From Limnoperna fortunei (lineage: Eukaryota > Mollusca > Bivalvia > Mytilida > Modiolidae), in assembly GCA_944474755.1 (NCBI GenBank), contig OX104115.1:31790043-31854042 (forward strand): a stretch of 64,000 nt of DNA, given 5' to 3'. Positions 22,342-33,445 of the stretch are shown here, in pieces. The notes under the pieces were generated by a model that worked only from the letters and a program-made list of their open reading frames with translations, was not told the DNA's origin and made no database searches. Each line of letters opens with the position of its first letter. The stretch's first letter is position 1. Both the position numbers and the translations under genes were made by a program.

Positions 22342-25300
22342 TATTTTTTTATTATTATTATTATACATATTTATATAGCGCAAATATAGTTAAACAGAAC
22401 TACCCTAAGCGCTTTACAACATACACTATACAACACACATCACAATAGTTATAACAATGTTGAAAAGGGAAACAAAGTATTTAAAAACAATACCGGTATA
22501 ATGCAATTTTAACAAAAATGTAAAGCACCAATTAAAAATTAAAATACAAAAAATTTATATAGATATATTTTATGTTTAAAACAAGTAAAAATTACAATTT
22601 ATCGTAACATGAATACTATTTTAAAATTTAGATATACAAAAATAAAAAAAAATAAATAAAAATAAATAAAAACAAAACTAGAACGAAAAAAAACCTTATA
22701 AGTGATAATTATAGTTAAAAAGATATAAAAGCTTCAAAAAAATAAATCTACATAAAAGTAAATATGAGACCACAGTTAACCCAAACTATCACAAATGGAA
22801 AGCATCTAAAAAAGAAAAAACCAGTAAAATACAGATCACACATAGTTTAAATATCACAATAAGCTTTCCTGAACAAATGTGTTTTCAGATCCCTTTTAAA
22901 AGCGTCTAAAGATGTTAACTTCCGCAATGTCATTGGTAAGTTGTTCCAAAGAAAAGGCGCAGCACAGTCAAATCGCCGGTTCCCATATGTTTTCGTCCGG
23001 ACATTCTTTGGAACTTGCAATAACATGCTGTTTTCTGATCGTAACGTTCTACCTGGTCTATACATGTTCACTAACTCTTGCAAGTATGTAGGAGCATCAC
23101 CATTAATAGCCTTGAAAACGTACATTAGGAGTTTATACTCGCAACGATATTTCATCGGAAGCCAGTGCAAAGACATGAGAATTGGTGTTATTGATTCATG
23201 CTTTTTAGTTCTCGTAATTAATCTTGCAGCAGCATTTTGGACACGTTGCAGTTTTGTCATAACACGGCTATTTGTACCATACAACAGAGCATTAGCATAG
23301 TCTAATCTGGATGTAACTAACGAGCTGACTAGTGACTTACAAGCGTCGTTGGTGATAAATGATCGAATTCGGCCAATGTTTCGAATTTGATGAAAACACG
23401 ATTTCGTTATTGCACTGGCTTGATCGTCCATACTAAGTGTGTTGTCGAAGTAACATCCCAAATTCTTAACACAAGAAACATCCGTCACTACAGTTCCATC
23501 GAATGTTAGTTGTACGTTTGAGAAAAGGTTCACTTGATTCTTCGGTGAAAAAATAATTAGCTCTGTTTTGTCTTGATTCAGCTTTAGTAAGTTGGCACTC
23601 ATCCAGGAACTTATGTCAGACAAACAGTTCTCAAGGCGTTTAGCGGTATCTGACCAGTTACCAAGAGGTTTTATGACATGATAAACTTGCGTATCATCAG
23701 CGTACGAATGGTAAGACATTCCATGTCGTCTACATATTCGACCGACTGGTTTTGAAAACATGCAAAACAACTTTGGACCCAACACTGAACCTTGTGGGAC
23801 ACCAAAACGGAGCTTGATATCGTCAGATTGAACAGATCCGATAGAAACGCACTGATTTCGGTCTGACAAATATGACTTCAACCATAACAAGACATCACCA
23901 GTTATGCCAAACGAATGCTCTAAGCGCTGGAGGAGAATCTCATGGTCTATAGTGTCAAACGCAGCAGATAGGTCGAGCATTAATAAGACAACACATGAAT
24001 TCTTATCCATAGCACTAACAACATCATGATGTACTCGCAAAAGTGCCGTTTCAGTGGAATGTTTTGCTCGATACGCAGATTGTACATTGTCGTGAAGAGA
24101 ATTAGAATTGATGTGACCTTCCAACCGCTTTGCGACTACTTTCTCTAGTACTTTCGAAAGAAACGGAAGGTTTGAGACCGGCCTATAGTTTTTCAACTCT
24201 TCCTTGTCTAAGTTCGCTTTCTTCAAAAGTGGTCGCACTACCGCTCGTTTAAATGACGATGGAACATGGCCTTGAGACAACGACTTGTTTATAATGTTCG
24301 TTATGGCTGGTAGTAGAGTCTCTAAACATTGCTTTAAAATGTTAGTCGGTAACGGGTCAAGCTCACATGATTTTGATGGGGATGCTAGGATGATTTTACG
24401 AACTTCATCAGTTGAAGTTTCTAAGAACGATTGTAGCGGAAGTCCTGTAAATTGTGAATCTTCCCGCATAACGTTACAGTCATTTGAAGACACATTGTTT
24501 GACGCTAGATTGTCTCGAATGGTAGCGATTTTACCTACGAAGAATTCGCAGAACCTATCAGCCAGTAGTTTGTCATCCACGTGTTCAGGTAGAATAATTT
24601 CACATTTGTTTCCCATTAATTCACTAGTAAGGCGATGAAGATGCTTTTGGTTGCGACCAATTTCCGAAATTTTGTTTGTGTAAAAGTCTTTCTTAGATTG
24701 CAAAATTAGTTTGTTTGTAGATATACAAGCTTCCCGAAACATTTGACGGTGAACGGTCAGATTTGTTTTCCGCATTCGCCTTTCCGCTTTTCGACGATTC
24801 CTTTTGGATTCACCAATATCGTCATTGTGCCACTCGCTGTTAGGGCGTAGCGTTAGAGTTTTTGTTGTCAGTGGTGCATGTTTATCAATCATGGAATTTA
24901 TTTCATGCTCATACGAATTCACTAGATCTTCAAGTGATCGATCATGGTTATTTACTATGTCAGTTTTTATCAAGTCTTCACTGAATGCAGTTATATTGAT
25001 ATCTCTAAATTTACGGTAGGAAACTACTTTGCGATTTCTTGGAGGCTTCAATATTTCTAAATCCGAGAATAAAGCTAGGTGGTCGCCTGACGGATTTCCT
25101 TTCTCATCGAATAAGTACGGATCTTGAACTGATGGTAAATCACGCAGAAGTAAACTATTCTCACGTGTTATGATGATATCGAGAGTATGACCGAGATTGT
25201 GCGTCGGACCTACGATGTGCTGGATAAGATTACGATCTTTAAGTGAGGCTTCAAACTTTCGGGTATTACTATCTTCGCAGTCGTCTAGATGGAAGTTTAT

Positions 25301-25968
25301 ATCTCCGGTAATAACTAGTTCTTCTCGTAGAACTACCACGCGATCTAGAAATTCAAGCCATTCCTCGAAGAAGATGGTGTTTTTGAGTTTGTTTTCCTTA
25401 GATGGTGGAGGCCGATATACCACACAGAGACGAAAACTAATCTTCCGGATCGTAATATTGCACTCGAGCAACTCAAAGTGTGTGTAAGTTTTTATAGGCT
25501 TTGGTTGTTTAACATCGATAGTGCTTTTATACAATAAAGCAACGCCACCACCAGTCGTGTGAGACCGTGACACATGGTGTATTTCATATCCTTCGGGTTT
25601 TATTTCCGATATGACCGCTTTATCGCCTTTACTTCCAAGCCAGGTTTCAGAAATTGCTAACAAGTCAGTGTCATTTGATTGAACAAATTCCCGGATCGAC
25701 GTTGTTTTGTTCTTAACTGAGCGAGCGTTAAGAGCAATGAGGGAAAGTTTGCCAATTGTTTTACTACAAGTTGTTCTCGGTATTTTATAAAGATTCGACG
25801 TACTGGAATTCAATTCAGATTTCACCTGTATTCTTGATGTGACGATAGTTTGTATCGGTGACTCATCGACGTTGACTTTTGAATTTTGTGAACAGTTAAT
25901 CGATGGTGTTAAGTTTATTAAATTATTAGCACACTGTGATCTACTAGTGTCATAGACTTTTCGATTAT
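22342..25968 (-). mobile_element. L2/CR1-like non-LTR retrotransposon, 5'-truncated, inserted in Gypsy integrase
   Basis: The minus-strand element is flanked on both sides by halves of the same Gypsy integrase. Its 3' end reads AAGCGCTTAGGG, GCGCTATATAAATATG and an ATAATAATAATA tail, the style of L2/CR1-group ends. The single large ORF stays open to the 5' junction without a start codon, as expected for truncation during target-primed reverse transcription. No clear target duplication was seen. Confidence 0.85.
22847..25968 (-). CDS. Endonuclease-reverse transcriptase of the L2/CR1-like element
   Basis: Over 1,000 codons are open without interruption. The AP endonuclease domain comes first: [57 protein letters not shown]. 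The RT domain follows: [66 protein letters not shown] (motif A), [13 protein letters not shown] (motif B), [10 protein letters not shown] (motif C). The C-terminal region contains [23 protein letters not shown] and [11 protein letters not shown]. The first in-frame start-like codon near the domain is a GTG at 25825. Upstream the frame is open to the junction at about 25968 without ATG, so the true N-terminus is missing. The catalytic residues seen look intact, so decay is slight and insertion probably recent. It cannot be assumed to be expressed. Confidence 0.9.
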
Positions 25969-26385
25969 CTGATTTCTTGATGTTTGGACGATACCCAAGA
26001 CTCCCACTAGATCTCGCGTTTGGTCTTCACGAGGAAAAGAAGATGCCCCCCACAACGTATGTCCAGAACATACGTAACAGGTTGTCCCAAACGTACCAAC
26101 TGTCAGCAGAGTGATCCAGAAATGCACAGGCCAACCAGAAAGAGTGATATGACCTTCGTGTCAGAGGCGCTGCCATTCAGAAGGGTGACAGATTACTTGT
26201 GAAGATTCTTCACTTCGAGGGACGTCACAAGCTTGCAGACATGTGGGAGGATACACCGTACGTGGTCTTAGACCAACCCAACCCAGATGTACCTGTCTTT
26301 ACTTTCATCTGTGAAATTGGAACAGGAAACATCAAGAAGTTTCCTCGTAACCTGTTTCTAACAGTTGGTTACATTAGAGGTTAGG
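25969..26385 (+). pseudogene. Gypsy integrase C-terminal part, resumed after the insertion
   Basis: Reads [20 protein letters not shown] (the usual continuation of integrase after the HEST motif), VQNIRNRLSQTYQLSAE, then after stops GDRLLVKILHFEGRHKLADM, WEDTPYVVLDQPNPDVPVFT. Together with 21402-22341 it proves that the minus-strand element was inserted here. Confidence 0.85.
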
Positions 26386-26871
26386 AACAAACTGTGATCC
26401 AGACAACAGAGGACCAAGCATGTGATGATGATAGTGCATCAACAGTAACTGAGGAGTCCGATGTTGGGTCTGCGTGGACAGTAATCTGCGAGTCTACCCT
26501 TGCTGACGACATTCTTATTGACGCCTGAAGATGTAGCAGTTGACATTGCTAGCTCGGCTGGAGACGCCCAGTTTGAGGAGAGAAGTGATTCTTCTCAGGA
26601 ACCAGAACAGCCATCACCATTGCTTCTCAGACGGTCCGGAGGAGAGCTGAGACAACCAGCTTGGCTTGTCAGTACGAGACTAGCATGGCAGCAGTAGTCT
26701 AATATACCAGAATTGAAACAGAAGACAGAGTTCCTAATAACTTTAGCTCAGACCACACTGTTTACTCGATCTGGTTTGGATAAACAGGCAGCTATGACGA
26801 TTTTAGAAATCATCCATCCACATTAGAGGTGACATATGACGGGACGTCATTTTGCACTGGGGGATGTGTGT
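26386..26871 (+). pseudogene. Gypsy polyprotein C-terminal tail and polypurine tract
   Basis: Acidic, serine-rich codons end LLLRRSGGELRQPAWLVS (26620-26690), the basic RRS..R.P.W tail common to Gypsy polyproteins. A purine run GGGGGA at 26864-26871 immediately precedes TGTGTGTTAG and is a plausible polypurine tract. No env-like frame. Confidence 0.55.
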
Positions 26872-27964
26872 TAGGGTTAATGTTTAGGTTTGTGTACAGG
26901 TAGGTATTTTCTCTATATGATTTATATTAAGTATGTATGTTACACGTAATATAGGGATGTGTATATATGATTTAATTCAAATTGCTTTTCAGTTGAAGTG
27001 ACATTACTGTTACAGTAATTAATTTTATATATTTACAGCAGTTTGACACTCAGATTAGCTCAGGCGTGAATTGTACTCTGTTATTTTGGGTTATTGATTT
27101 TCTATTATCTTGAAGTTTAAACTTAGGTTTTTCGGCGGGAATTAGACTTCAATGGTCATTATGGTTAGACGTAAATTATTGTCTCCGTCGTTTACTAGAA
27201 TTTTTGGTTTTCCTGTGTATTATTTAGTATTTTGAGGTTGGTATTATTTCTCCTTTACTTACGTTCTAATTGTTAGAATTCTGAAATTCTGGTTCACGGT
27301 GAAAATGCTGGAATAAATGACTTTGTGTATTCGGGTGATTGGAGTGAGAATATGTAGAGAGTTATTTAATAAAAATTTTCTTAAAAGCAATTTGTTTTTC
27401 ATTAAATATAGCAAGTTTTTGCTCAAAAGGTTTAATTTTATAAATAACTATTAAATTTAAAACAACAGTGCGATTATTCATAATTCATCGGTAAATTGTT
27501 AGGAACTTAAACTATTTCAAATACCCAAGTTTTAATTGTTAAAGTTTTTTATGTAAAACTATTTTTGAACTACATGGTAGTAATGATTTTATTATGTGTA
27601 CTGTAGGTAGATGATGTACACTGAATAATACCAGTTGAACATTGTACATGTATACTTGGTTATACAAGGATGAGCCTTCGCAAATGAAATATTTATAAGG
27701 TAAGTTTGTGTATTTATGTTTATTTGTATTTTATAAACATTTATGTACTTTTTGTTAATTTTATATATTTTCCAAATTGTCCTGTTATTGTGACATGCGC
27801 AGTTAATTTCGTAACTGACATAATGTAATTACCTAGCGCATTTATGTATTTCCTCTAGAAATACGGAAGTATTGCTACATGGTTGCAAAATGTTTTGAAA
27901 TCATTTTGCGGACATTGCTAAAAAGTTGCATTAAATATACTTTATTATTCTTAACTACAGGGTG
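26872..27964 (+). other. Possible Gypsy 3' LTR start, then unassigned AT-rich DNA
   Basis: TGTGTGTTAGGG after the purine tract is a reasonable LTR start. Its end could not be fixed, because no second LTR copy exists in the window for comparison. The DNA up to 27964 has no gene. Confidence 0.35.
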
Positions 27965-28207
27965 TGAAGAAGTTTGTAAACAATTTCTACTAACGTATAT
28001 TTGTAGATTATTTTTATTTTAATATATTGTGTTATTATGTTAAATTGCCACTGAACTCAAAATTGTTATTCATTTTCGGGGTAATTATTAATATCATTTC
28101 TACACTGAATCAAGTAATTTTAAACCCACGTATTTGTGAAAAATAAAACTGTTGACCTTTATTTAGTTTGGTGTTTTGATCGACCCAGTTTTTTTCCACA
28201 AGACTAC
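27965..28207. repeat. Duplicated C1q-associated noncoding block, copy 2
   Basis: Paralogue of 16838-17091 (words listed there). Here it lies directly downstream, in transcript sense, of the C1q exon at 28349-28262, supporting an intronic origin. Confidence 0.75.
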
Positions 28208-28261
28208 ACTAACATAAAATAAGTTAGTATTAGTTAGTTGCCCCGTTAATATATTACCTGA

Positions 28262-28349
28262 CTGGCGGTGGCAAGGGTGTGGTAATGGCATATGTAAATA
28301 CCAGATACTGATGCCGTAAACGTTCCAGTTGTTCTGTCGTATGATGACT
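28262..28349 (-). pseudogene. C1q exon fragment with splice donor, cut by a non-LTR element
   Basis: Minus strand: YDRTTGTFTASVSGIYICHY, HTLATASQ, then CAG before GTAATA. This is the middle of a C1q domain (TG.F.A..SGIY.F.YH.L). The donor falls at the same place and phase as the exon border implied at 16571, where the next exon starts ELWLDLY. The 5' half of the exon is missing. The coding sense stops at about 28350, exactly where the 3' tail (TAATCTAATC) of the non-LTR element ends. No matching 3' exon was found at 26.9-28.2 kb. Confidence 0.75.
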
Positions 28350-28523
28350 AGATTAGATTAAACATATTTTATTGTAAATAATACAATTGGATTGGACACA
28401 AGTTATATCAACTTAGCAACGTCCGCTCCAGGAAATATATTACATTATTATACATTGTTTATACATGAATCAGCAGTAAATATATGAAGAACATTATTAA
28501 TTACATATTCAAGCATGAATGTA

Positions 28524-28626
28524 CACACACACACACACGCACCCTCCCAAACTACACACACAACCATAACACACACACACAAATCACATACACACAAACA
28601 TACACCCTACACACCCCACACACACT
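28524..28626. repeat. CA microsatellite
   Basis: Interrupted (CA)n / CACACACC tract within the 3' UTR of the non-LTR element. Confidence 0.9.
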
Positions 28627-28651
28627 TCAATTAGAACTATACACGTAATAA

Positions 28652-31600
28652 TTATATGGAATTGTCATTGTGATCTTTGAACCTTTTCGTTTGTTTGATG
28701 TACTGTTGTACTGCTTTAAAGATGTTCTTATTTAAATCATCAGTCAAGGAGTCATCGCCAAAAAGCAAACATTCTATATTTAACTGCTTACGAAAACGAA
28801 GTTTGTTTATTAATAATTGTCTTGCTTCATAATATAGTGGGCATTCCAAAAGGAAATGAATTGAATCTTCAATAATCCAACCACAACTGCATTTAGGATC
28901 GGTTTTGAAATTAATACGGAAGAGATCTGCATTTAAGTTACTGCACCGGTGTCTTAAACGAGTGTGAATTATGTTTAAATATCTATTACCAATATCCAAG
29001 TACTTAGGTGGTTTAGTTATATTGTCACGTATATTCATTTTAAATGAGTTTATAGTAAGTGAATTTCTAATCTCAGAGCCCAATTCGTTCCATAAACGTA
29101 TAGTCGACGGAAAAAACGAATTTGAGTATAATTGGAGCCTTGTAATTGGGATTCTATAGTCTTGTTGATTTCTTAACTGGTAATTATTATTTGTTATCCT
29201 AAAAGTTTGAAGACAATCAGTTAAGTAAGAAGGGGCATTATGATTGTGTATTTTATAAAATAAATTAAGCTTTCTTCGTTTACGACGAGAATGTAAAGGT
29301 TCCCAACCAGTCTCAAAATACAAGGACTCAATACTACAATACTTGGGAAGTCTAGTGACTATTCTGGCCGCTTCGTGCTGTATATGTTCAATTTGTAAGA
29401 GATTTGTTTGACCACACTCATCCCAAAGTTCACATGCATATTCCAAAACAGGGAGAATGTAAGTAAAGTAAATTTTTTCGAGATTGTTTCGATTTAATGT
29501 GAACCTTAGTTTACGTAGCATTGACAATTTATTGGATACATTGCTAACTACATAATCAATATGACAATTCCATTTACAATCACTTGAAAAATATACACCA
29601 AGATGTTTGTGCTCATGAACAAATTTGACATTAACATCGTTGAATTTCACTACAGGATTGATAATGTTTTTTTGGGAGGTGAAAAATACGCATTCAGTTT
29701 TTAGAGGATTAAATTCTACTAACCATTTCATAGACCAGTTGTATAGTTCCTTCAAGTCCTTGTTAATTTTATTTTCTAATACTTGAACATTTGAAGCTGA
29801 ACAGAATAGGGATGTGTCATCTGCAAAAAGTCTAGACAGACAGTCAGTGTTGTCAACAAGGTCATTAATGTAAATAAGAAATAATAAAGGCCCCAGAACT
29901 GAACCCTGAGGTACCCCGCCTTTAATCATACTTTTATTAGAAACACAATTTTTAATAAGAACTCTTTGATTTCTGTTTGATATATAATTTTCCAGCCATT
30001 TTAGCAATTTGCCAGAGATTCCATATGCTTCCAGTTTTTTAACTAAGCCCCGATGTCAAACCCTATCGAAGGCTTTTGATATATCACAGAAAACAGCACA
30101 AATTATTTCCCTGTTTTCCATTGCTAAACAGATGTTCTGAAAGATTTCTAAGAGCTGATGTACAGTTGAATGTCCGGGATTAAATCCGGATTGATATTTA
30201 TATATCAAATTGTTATCTAGCAAGAAGTTGTGTATATGTTTAAAAATTACTCTTTCGAAAACTTTCCCAACACAACTCAAGAGCGAGATAGGTCTATAGT
30301 TAGATGGATCAGTTTTATTTCCCTTTTTAAACAACGCAATTAGTATAGCTGACTTCCAGAGAGAAGGAAATGTGAAATTATGTAGAGAAAAATTTAATAT
30401 TATGTGCAGAGGTTTACAAACAGTATTTGCCGTATATTTTAACATGTGGTGACTAATCTGATCGCATCCTATTGCTTTACCAACTTGTAAAGTTTGTAAA
30501 ATATCCCTGATTTCATCGACGGTCACAGATTCAATGTCAAATAACAAGTCAGTTCGTTTTTCAAAATTTGGGAGAGAATTTTCGGCACCTTGAATATTTG
30601 ATATAGTGCAAAAAAAATTGTTCAATATGTTTGCCTTAGTTGTGTCGTTACATTCAATTTTTCCAGTTTGTGTGTTTAGTAAAGGAGGTATGTTAGAGGA
30701 AATCGAACTTTTACCCATTAACATCTTAAATATTTTCCAGTACGACTTCGGATTAACATTCCGATCCCGATATAGTAGCTCATTAGCGTTTATAAAGAAC
30801 TGTTCTTTAGCATATTTCACCATGTTATTCACTTTATTTCTCTGAGCCTTGTACCTATCTTGATAATGAACATTTGACTTTGCTTGTTTACGTAACCTGT
30901 CTCGTTTTCTCGATTCCGCCCTTATTTTAGAGTTATACCATGGTTTATCGTTTCGTCTTATTATGACCGTTTTTGAAGGAATGTATTCTTTTGCGATTTG
31001 AATAAATTTTTCCGTAAAATTGAGGGTCATTTCGTCAATATTTGAAGATGATAGTAGATAAGAACTCCAGTTAAATTGATCAATAGCTAAATTAAAATCG
31101 TGAAAGTTTGCTTCCCTGTAAAGCCAAATATCTCTTGTATATGACTGGTTTAAATTTAAAGGAATACTAATGGCAATACATGTAGCCTCATGGTCACTAA
31201 CTGACGTGTCAACTTGTATTACTTCAGAGAAGGTTAATTCTATTTCATCAGAATACAAAACTGGGTCGAGTAACGCTTCATTTCGTGTTGGTGCGTGAAT
31301 GGCATTTGTTAAGTTAAAGTTAGTCATGATATGCATAAGACGAGTGTTCAATTGGACATTTAGAAGATTTTCGTTGAGGTCACCTGTTACAATTATTCTA
31401 GAATTGTTTTCAAGGGCTTTTTCTATAGATATTGCAAAATTTTCCCAAAATTCATTAGTAGCACCAGGAGATCTGTAAACAGCACAGATAAGAATCGTGT
31501 ACTGAGGAAAGATAACCTCGAACCAGATCAGTTCCCCATTTGGAAATTCCAAATCACTTCTACGCCGCGCATGGAGGAAATCGGCAATGTATACTAAGAA

Positions 31601-31940
31601 CCCACCCCCAAAACAGTTTCTGTCATTTCTAAAAATTTCCGAATGATAACCTGGGATCAAAATATCACTGTCACTTATTTTATCGTCGAGGTGACTTTCT
31701 GTAATACACAAGATCTCAGCATCAGATATAATAGTTTGCAAATATGAGATTTTGTGTCGAATGCTTCTCGCATTCCAGTGGAATATTCGAATTTCACCAC
31801 ATGCTGAATTTGGTCCCGGGTTTTCGGCTATATCATTACTGAGCAGGATTAGTTGCAGTAGAAAAAGAATAAAAAAGATATTTCCACTGAAATTTGAAAC
31901 AAAAAACGGTTGATAAATACCGACAGAGTTTTAGAATTTC
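28652..31940 (-). pseudogene. Endonuclease-reverse transcriptase ORF with one nonsense codon
   Basis: Endonuclease: IRIFHWNARSIRHKIS, ILCITESHLDD, GGGFLVYIADFLHARRRSD, AVYRSPGATNEF, IIVTGDLNENLL, SDHEATCIAI. RT: ILIALFKKGNKTDPSNYRPI, SLLSCVGKVFERVIF, QSGFNPGHSTVHQLL, FCDISKAFDRV (motif A), an in-frame TGA at 30056-30058 where related proteins have Trp, [38 protein letters not shown] (motif B), RLFADDTSLF (motif C). The C-terminus carries a Cys-rich CSCGWIIEDSIHFLLECPLY segment, as in several Jockey-group ORF2 proteins. Both halves are otherwise open (28652-30007 and 30056-31741 plus an upstream extension), so one point change separates it from an intact frame. Upstream in frame lies a hydrophobic stretch and the motif DIAENPGP. 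Confidence 0.88.
31811..31834 (-). other. 2A-like NPGP motif at the N-terminus of the non-LTR ORF
   Basis: In frame with the endonuclease, LILLSNDIAENPGP follows a run of hydrophobic residues. Consensus 2A ends D-(V/I)-E-x-N-P-G-P. Here the conserved Glu position is Ala (DIAENPGP), while N-P-G-P is kept. APE-type non-LTR elements are known to encode 2A-like sequences before the endonuclease. Activity of this variant is unknown. Confidence 0.7.
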
Positions 31941-32423
31941 TTTTTATACATTTTAATAAAGTAACAAATAGTGTGAATAATATATTTGGGTAAGTAAAAT
32001 AAACTTTATAAGCGACTGGTCTTAATCTGATGTAAAATAAACCTATCGCCATTCTATAGGAACCTAATTCAATATCCATTATCGAAGGCAAATGACATTT
32101 TGGCAAACCTGGCGACAGGTACTGAAAAAAAGTACATCAAATGGATCACAGAACAGTAAATATTAGGACAATTCAACAAAAAAGTATAGGAACATAAGTA
32201 CAAAGCAAGATATGTATATATATATATAAACATTAAAAAAGTTATACCATGTGTACATAGCTTTTGTTTTTTTCCTTCTGTAAAAAAACGGCTAGGAATT
32301 CTACATGGAGTATTTAGTTGAGGACAAACAAATGATAATGTATTTGTTGTTGATGATTGGATCCTTATTAATATAATAATAAAAAATAATAAATAACTAA
32401 GTGAATAATAATAATTTAAAAAA

Positions 32424-32787
32424 AATCCAGCGGAATTATACTGATCATGTGCTTTTATATACACAATGTCCTCTGCCACTAAATTTAAAAGCACCGAATT
32501 TCCAGCATCAACAAAATCCCCTGGTGTCCTACCATAAATGGAGACAACATATTCATTGTTTTTATACAATTCTAACCAGAGGGCTGAATCATTTTGTGCT
32601 ACGGCATAATAATGAAAGGCATATAATCCTTCACCATGACAGACAAATCGTCCACTGGAATCAAAGTTAACATTTACAGTTGTTATCGGCTTGTCAAAAG
32701 TTAATAGTTCGCCGTGAGACAGCTGGACAAATGACATCCGCCCTTTCGTAAAAGCTGCCTTATCTGCATGTGTATAAGCTTTAAGAC
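32424..32787 (-). CDS. C1q-domain exon, 3' truncated
   Basis: An acceptor (CCTTTTCAG) precedes the exon at 32787. It encodes LKAYTHADKAAFTKGRMSF, VQLSHGELLTFDKPI, VNFDSSGRFVCHGEGLYAFH, YYAVAQNDSALWLELYKNNE, YVVSIYGRTPGDFVDAGNSV, LLNLVAEDIVYIKAHDQYNS. This is a C1q domain from its first strand to just before the last strands. Unlike the genes at 15.7-16.6 kb and 28.3 kb, no intron splits it. The expected final 20 or so residues (Y.TFSG.L) are missing. After NSA the sequence turns AT-rich (FFLNYYY...) with no convincing donor. Upstream exons were not found. Likely a truncated gene copy. Role, if expressed, would be secreted lectin-like recognition. Confidence 0.75.
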
Positions 32788-32789
32788 CT

Positions 32790-33290
32790 GAAAAGGATGT
32801 AACACTTTTTTTGTTTTATTGCCTTTGACCTCTGTAATACTAGTGATTTTATCATGTGCTAAGTGATCAATCTGCAGTATTGGCATAAAAATAACTTTCT
32901 TTGTTGTACATGTTCATTTTTAGTCAAATCATAAAAGCTAAATAGGCGAATTACGAAGGAATCTTCTGACGTGTATCATGTAATAGCGAATTTATTTTTA
33001 AAATTAACAGGGATTGATATTCATATGGTTAAAAATTGTGTAGGAATCTGGTAATAAAGTATTACTTAAAAATAGCTGTATTAGAAATGATAATCAATGA
33101 AAATATGTTTGTCAGTAAATGAATTTTAAGCCTGCATTAGATTTACAAAGTCGAGTTTGTTGTTTCTTTCAAAACTGGTATTCTCTTATGAGTTTTTTGT
33201 CATGGTTAAATTACAACGATGATTTTTTTTCAGAATGCATCAATTGTGGCTTTGAACATATTGAGTGTTTACTTATTTGTATAGCGGTTT
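32790..33290. other. Upstream of the C1q exon, nothing recognised
   Basis: AT-rich; presumably intron or 5' flank of the C1q copy. No signal-peptide exon was recognised. Confidence 0.35.
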
Positions 33291-33295
33291 CAAAT

Positions 33296-33445
33296 TAAGT
33301 AGCGGGTTCGATTCTCACTGCAGGCAGGGTATACTCGACTCCAATCTTAATTGCCGTTTTCCTACTGCTGGTGGTTTTCTCCGGGTTCTCCGTCTTCCTC
33401 CCCAACATTGCTGAAAGTGGCGTTAAACAACAAACAAACAAAAAC
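33296..33445 (+). repeat. SINE family A, head-truncated
   Basis: Starts at the B box (GCGGGTTCGATTCTCACTGC), then the CAATCTTAATTG core, CCGGGTTCTCCGTCTTCCTC, GCTGAAAGTGGCGTTAAAC and an ACAAACAAACAAA tail. Confidence 0.8.

Larger units (their letters stand above)
18715..26871 (+). mobile_element. Ty3/Gypsy LTR retrotransposon, decayed, split by a non-LTR insertion
   Basis: Plus-strand remnants occur in canonical Ty3/Gypsy order: gag-like (18715-19480), protease-like (19574-19906), RT (20400-20918), RNase H (21060-21396), integrase (21402-22341 and, after the insertion, 25969-26385), then a basic C-terminal tail (26500-26697) and a purine-rich TGGGGGA before TGTGTGTTAG at 26872. RT, RNase H and integrase are in different frames and carry many stops. 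No 5' LTR was found, so the element appears 5'-incomplete. Domain details are in the entries below. Confidence 0.85.
28350..31945 (-). mobile_element. Non-LTR retrotransposon (Jockey/CR1 superfamily) with 2A-like motif
   Basis: Runs on the minus strand from a 5' region near 31945 to a 3' end of AATAAAATATGTTTAATC plus TAATC repeats at 28350. The 3' UTR holds a CA-rich microsatellite. One large ORF (28652-31940) is interrupted by a single TGA. Its 3' end abuts C1q coding sequence, so it looks like an insertion into a C1q gene. The 5' border is uncertain by about 100 bp. Confidence 0.8.

Noticed and set aside
18715..26871. Identification of the Gypsy element as Steamer, the bivalve leukaemia-associated element
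   Set aside because: Only the Ty3/Gypsy class can be supported by eye. No sequence comparison was possible and the copy is heavily decayed.
28262..32787. The C1q exons at 28.3 kb and 32.4 kb as two exons of one gene split by the retroelement
   Set aside because: The 32.4-kb exon already contains the domain part encoded at 28.3 kb (GLYAFHYYAVAQND against GIYICHYHTLATAS), so they overlap in the domain and cannot be consecutive exons of one C1q domain.
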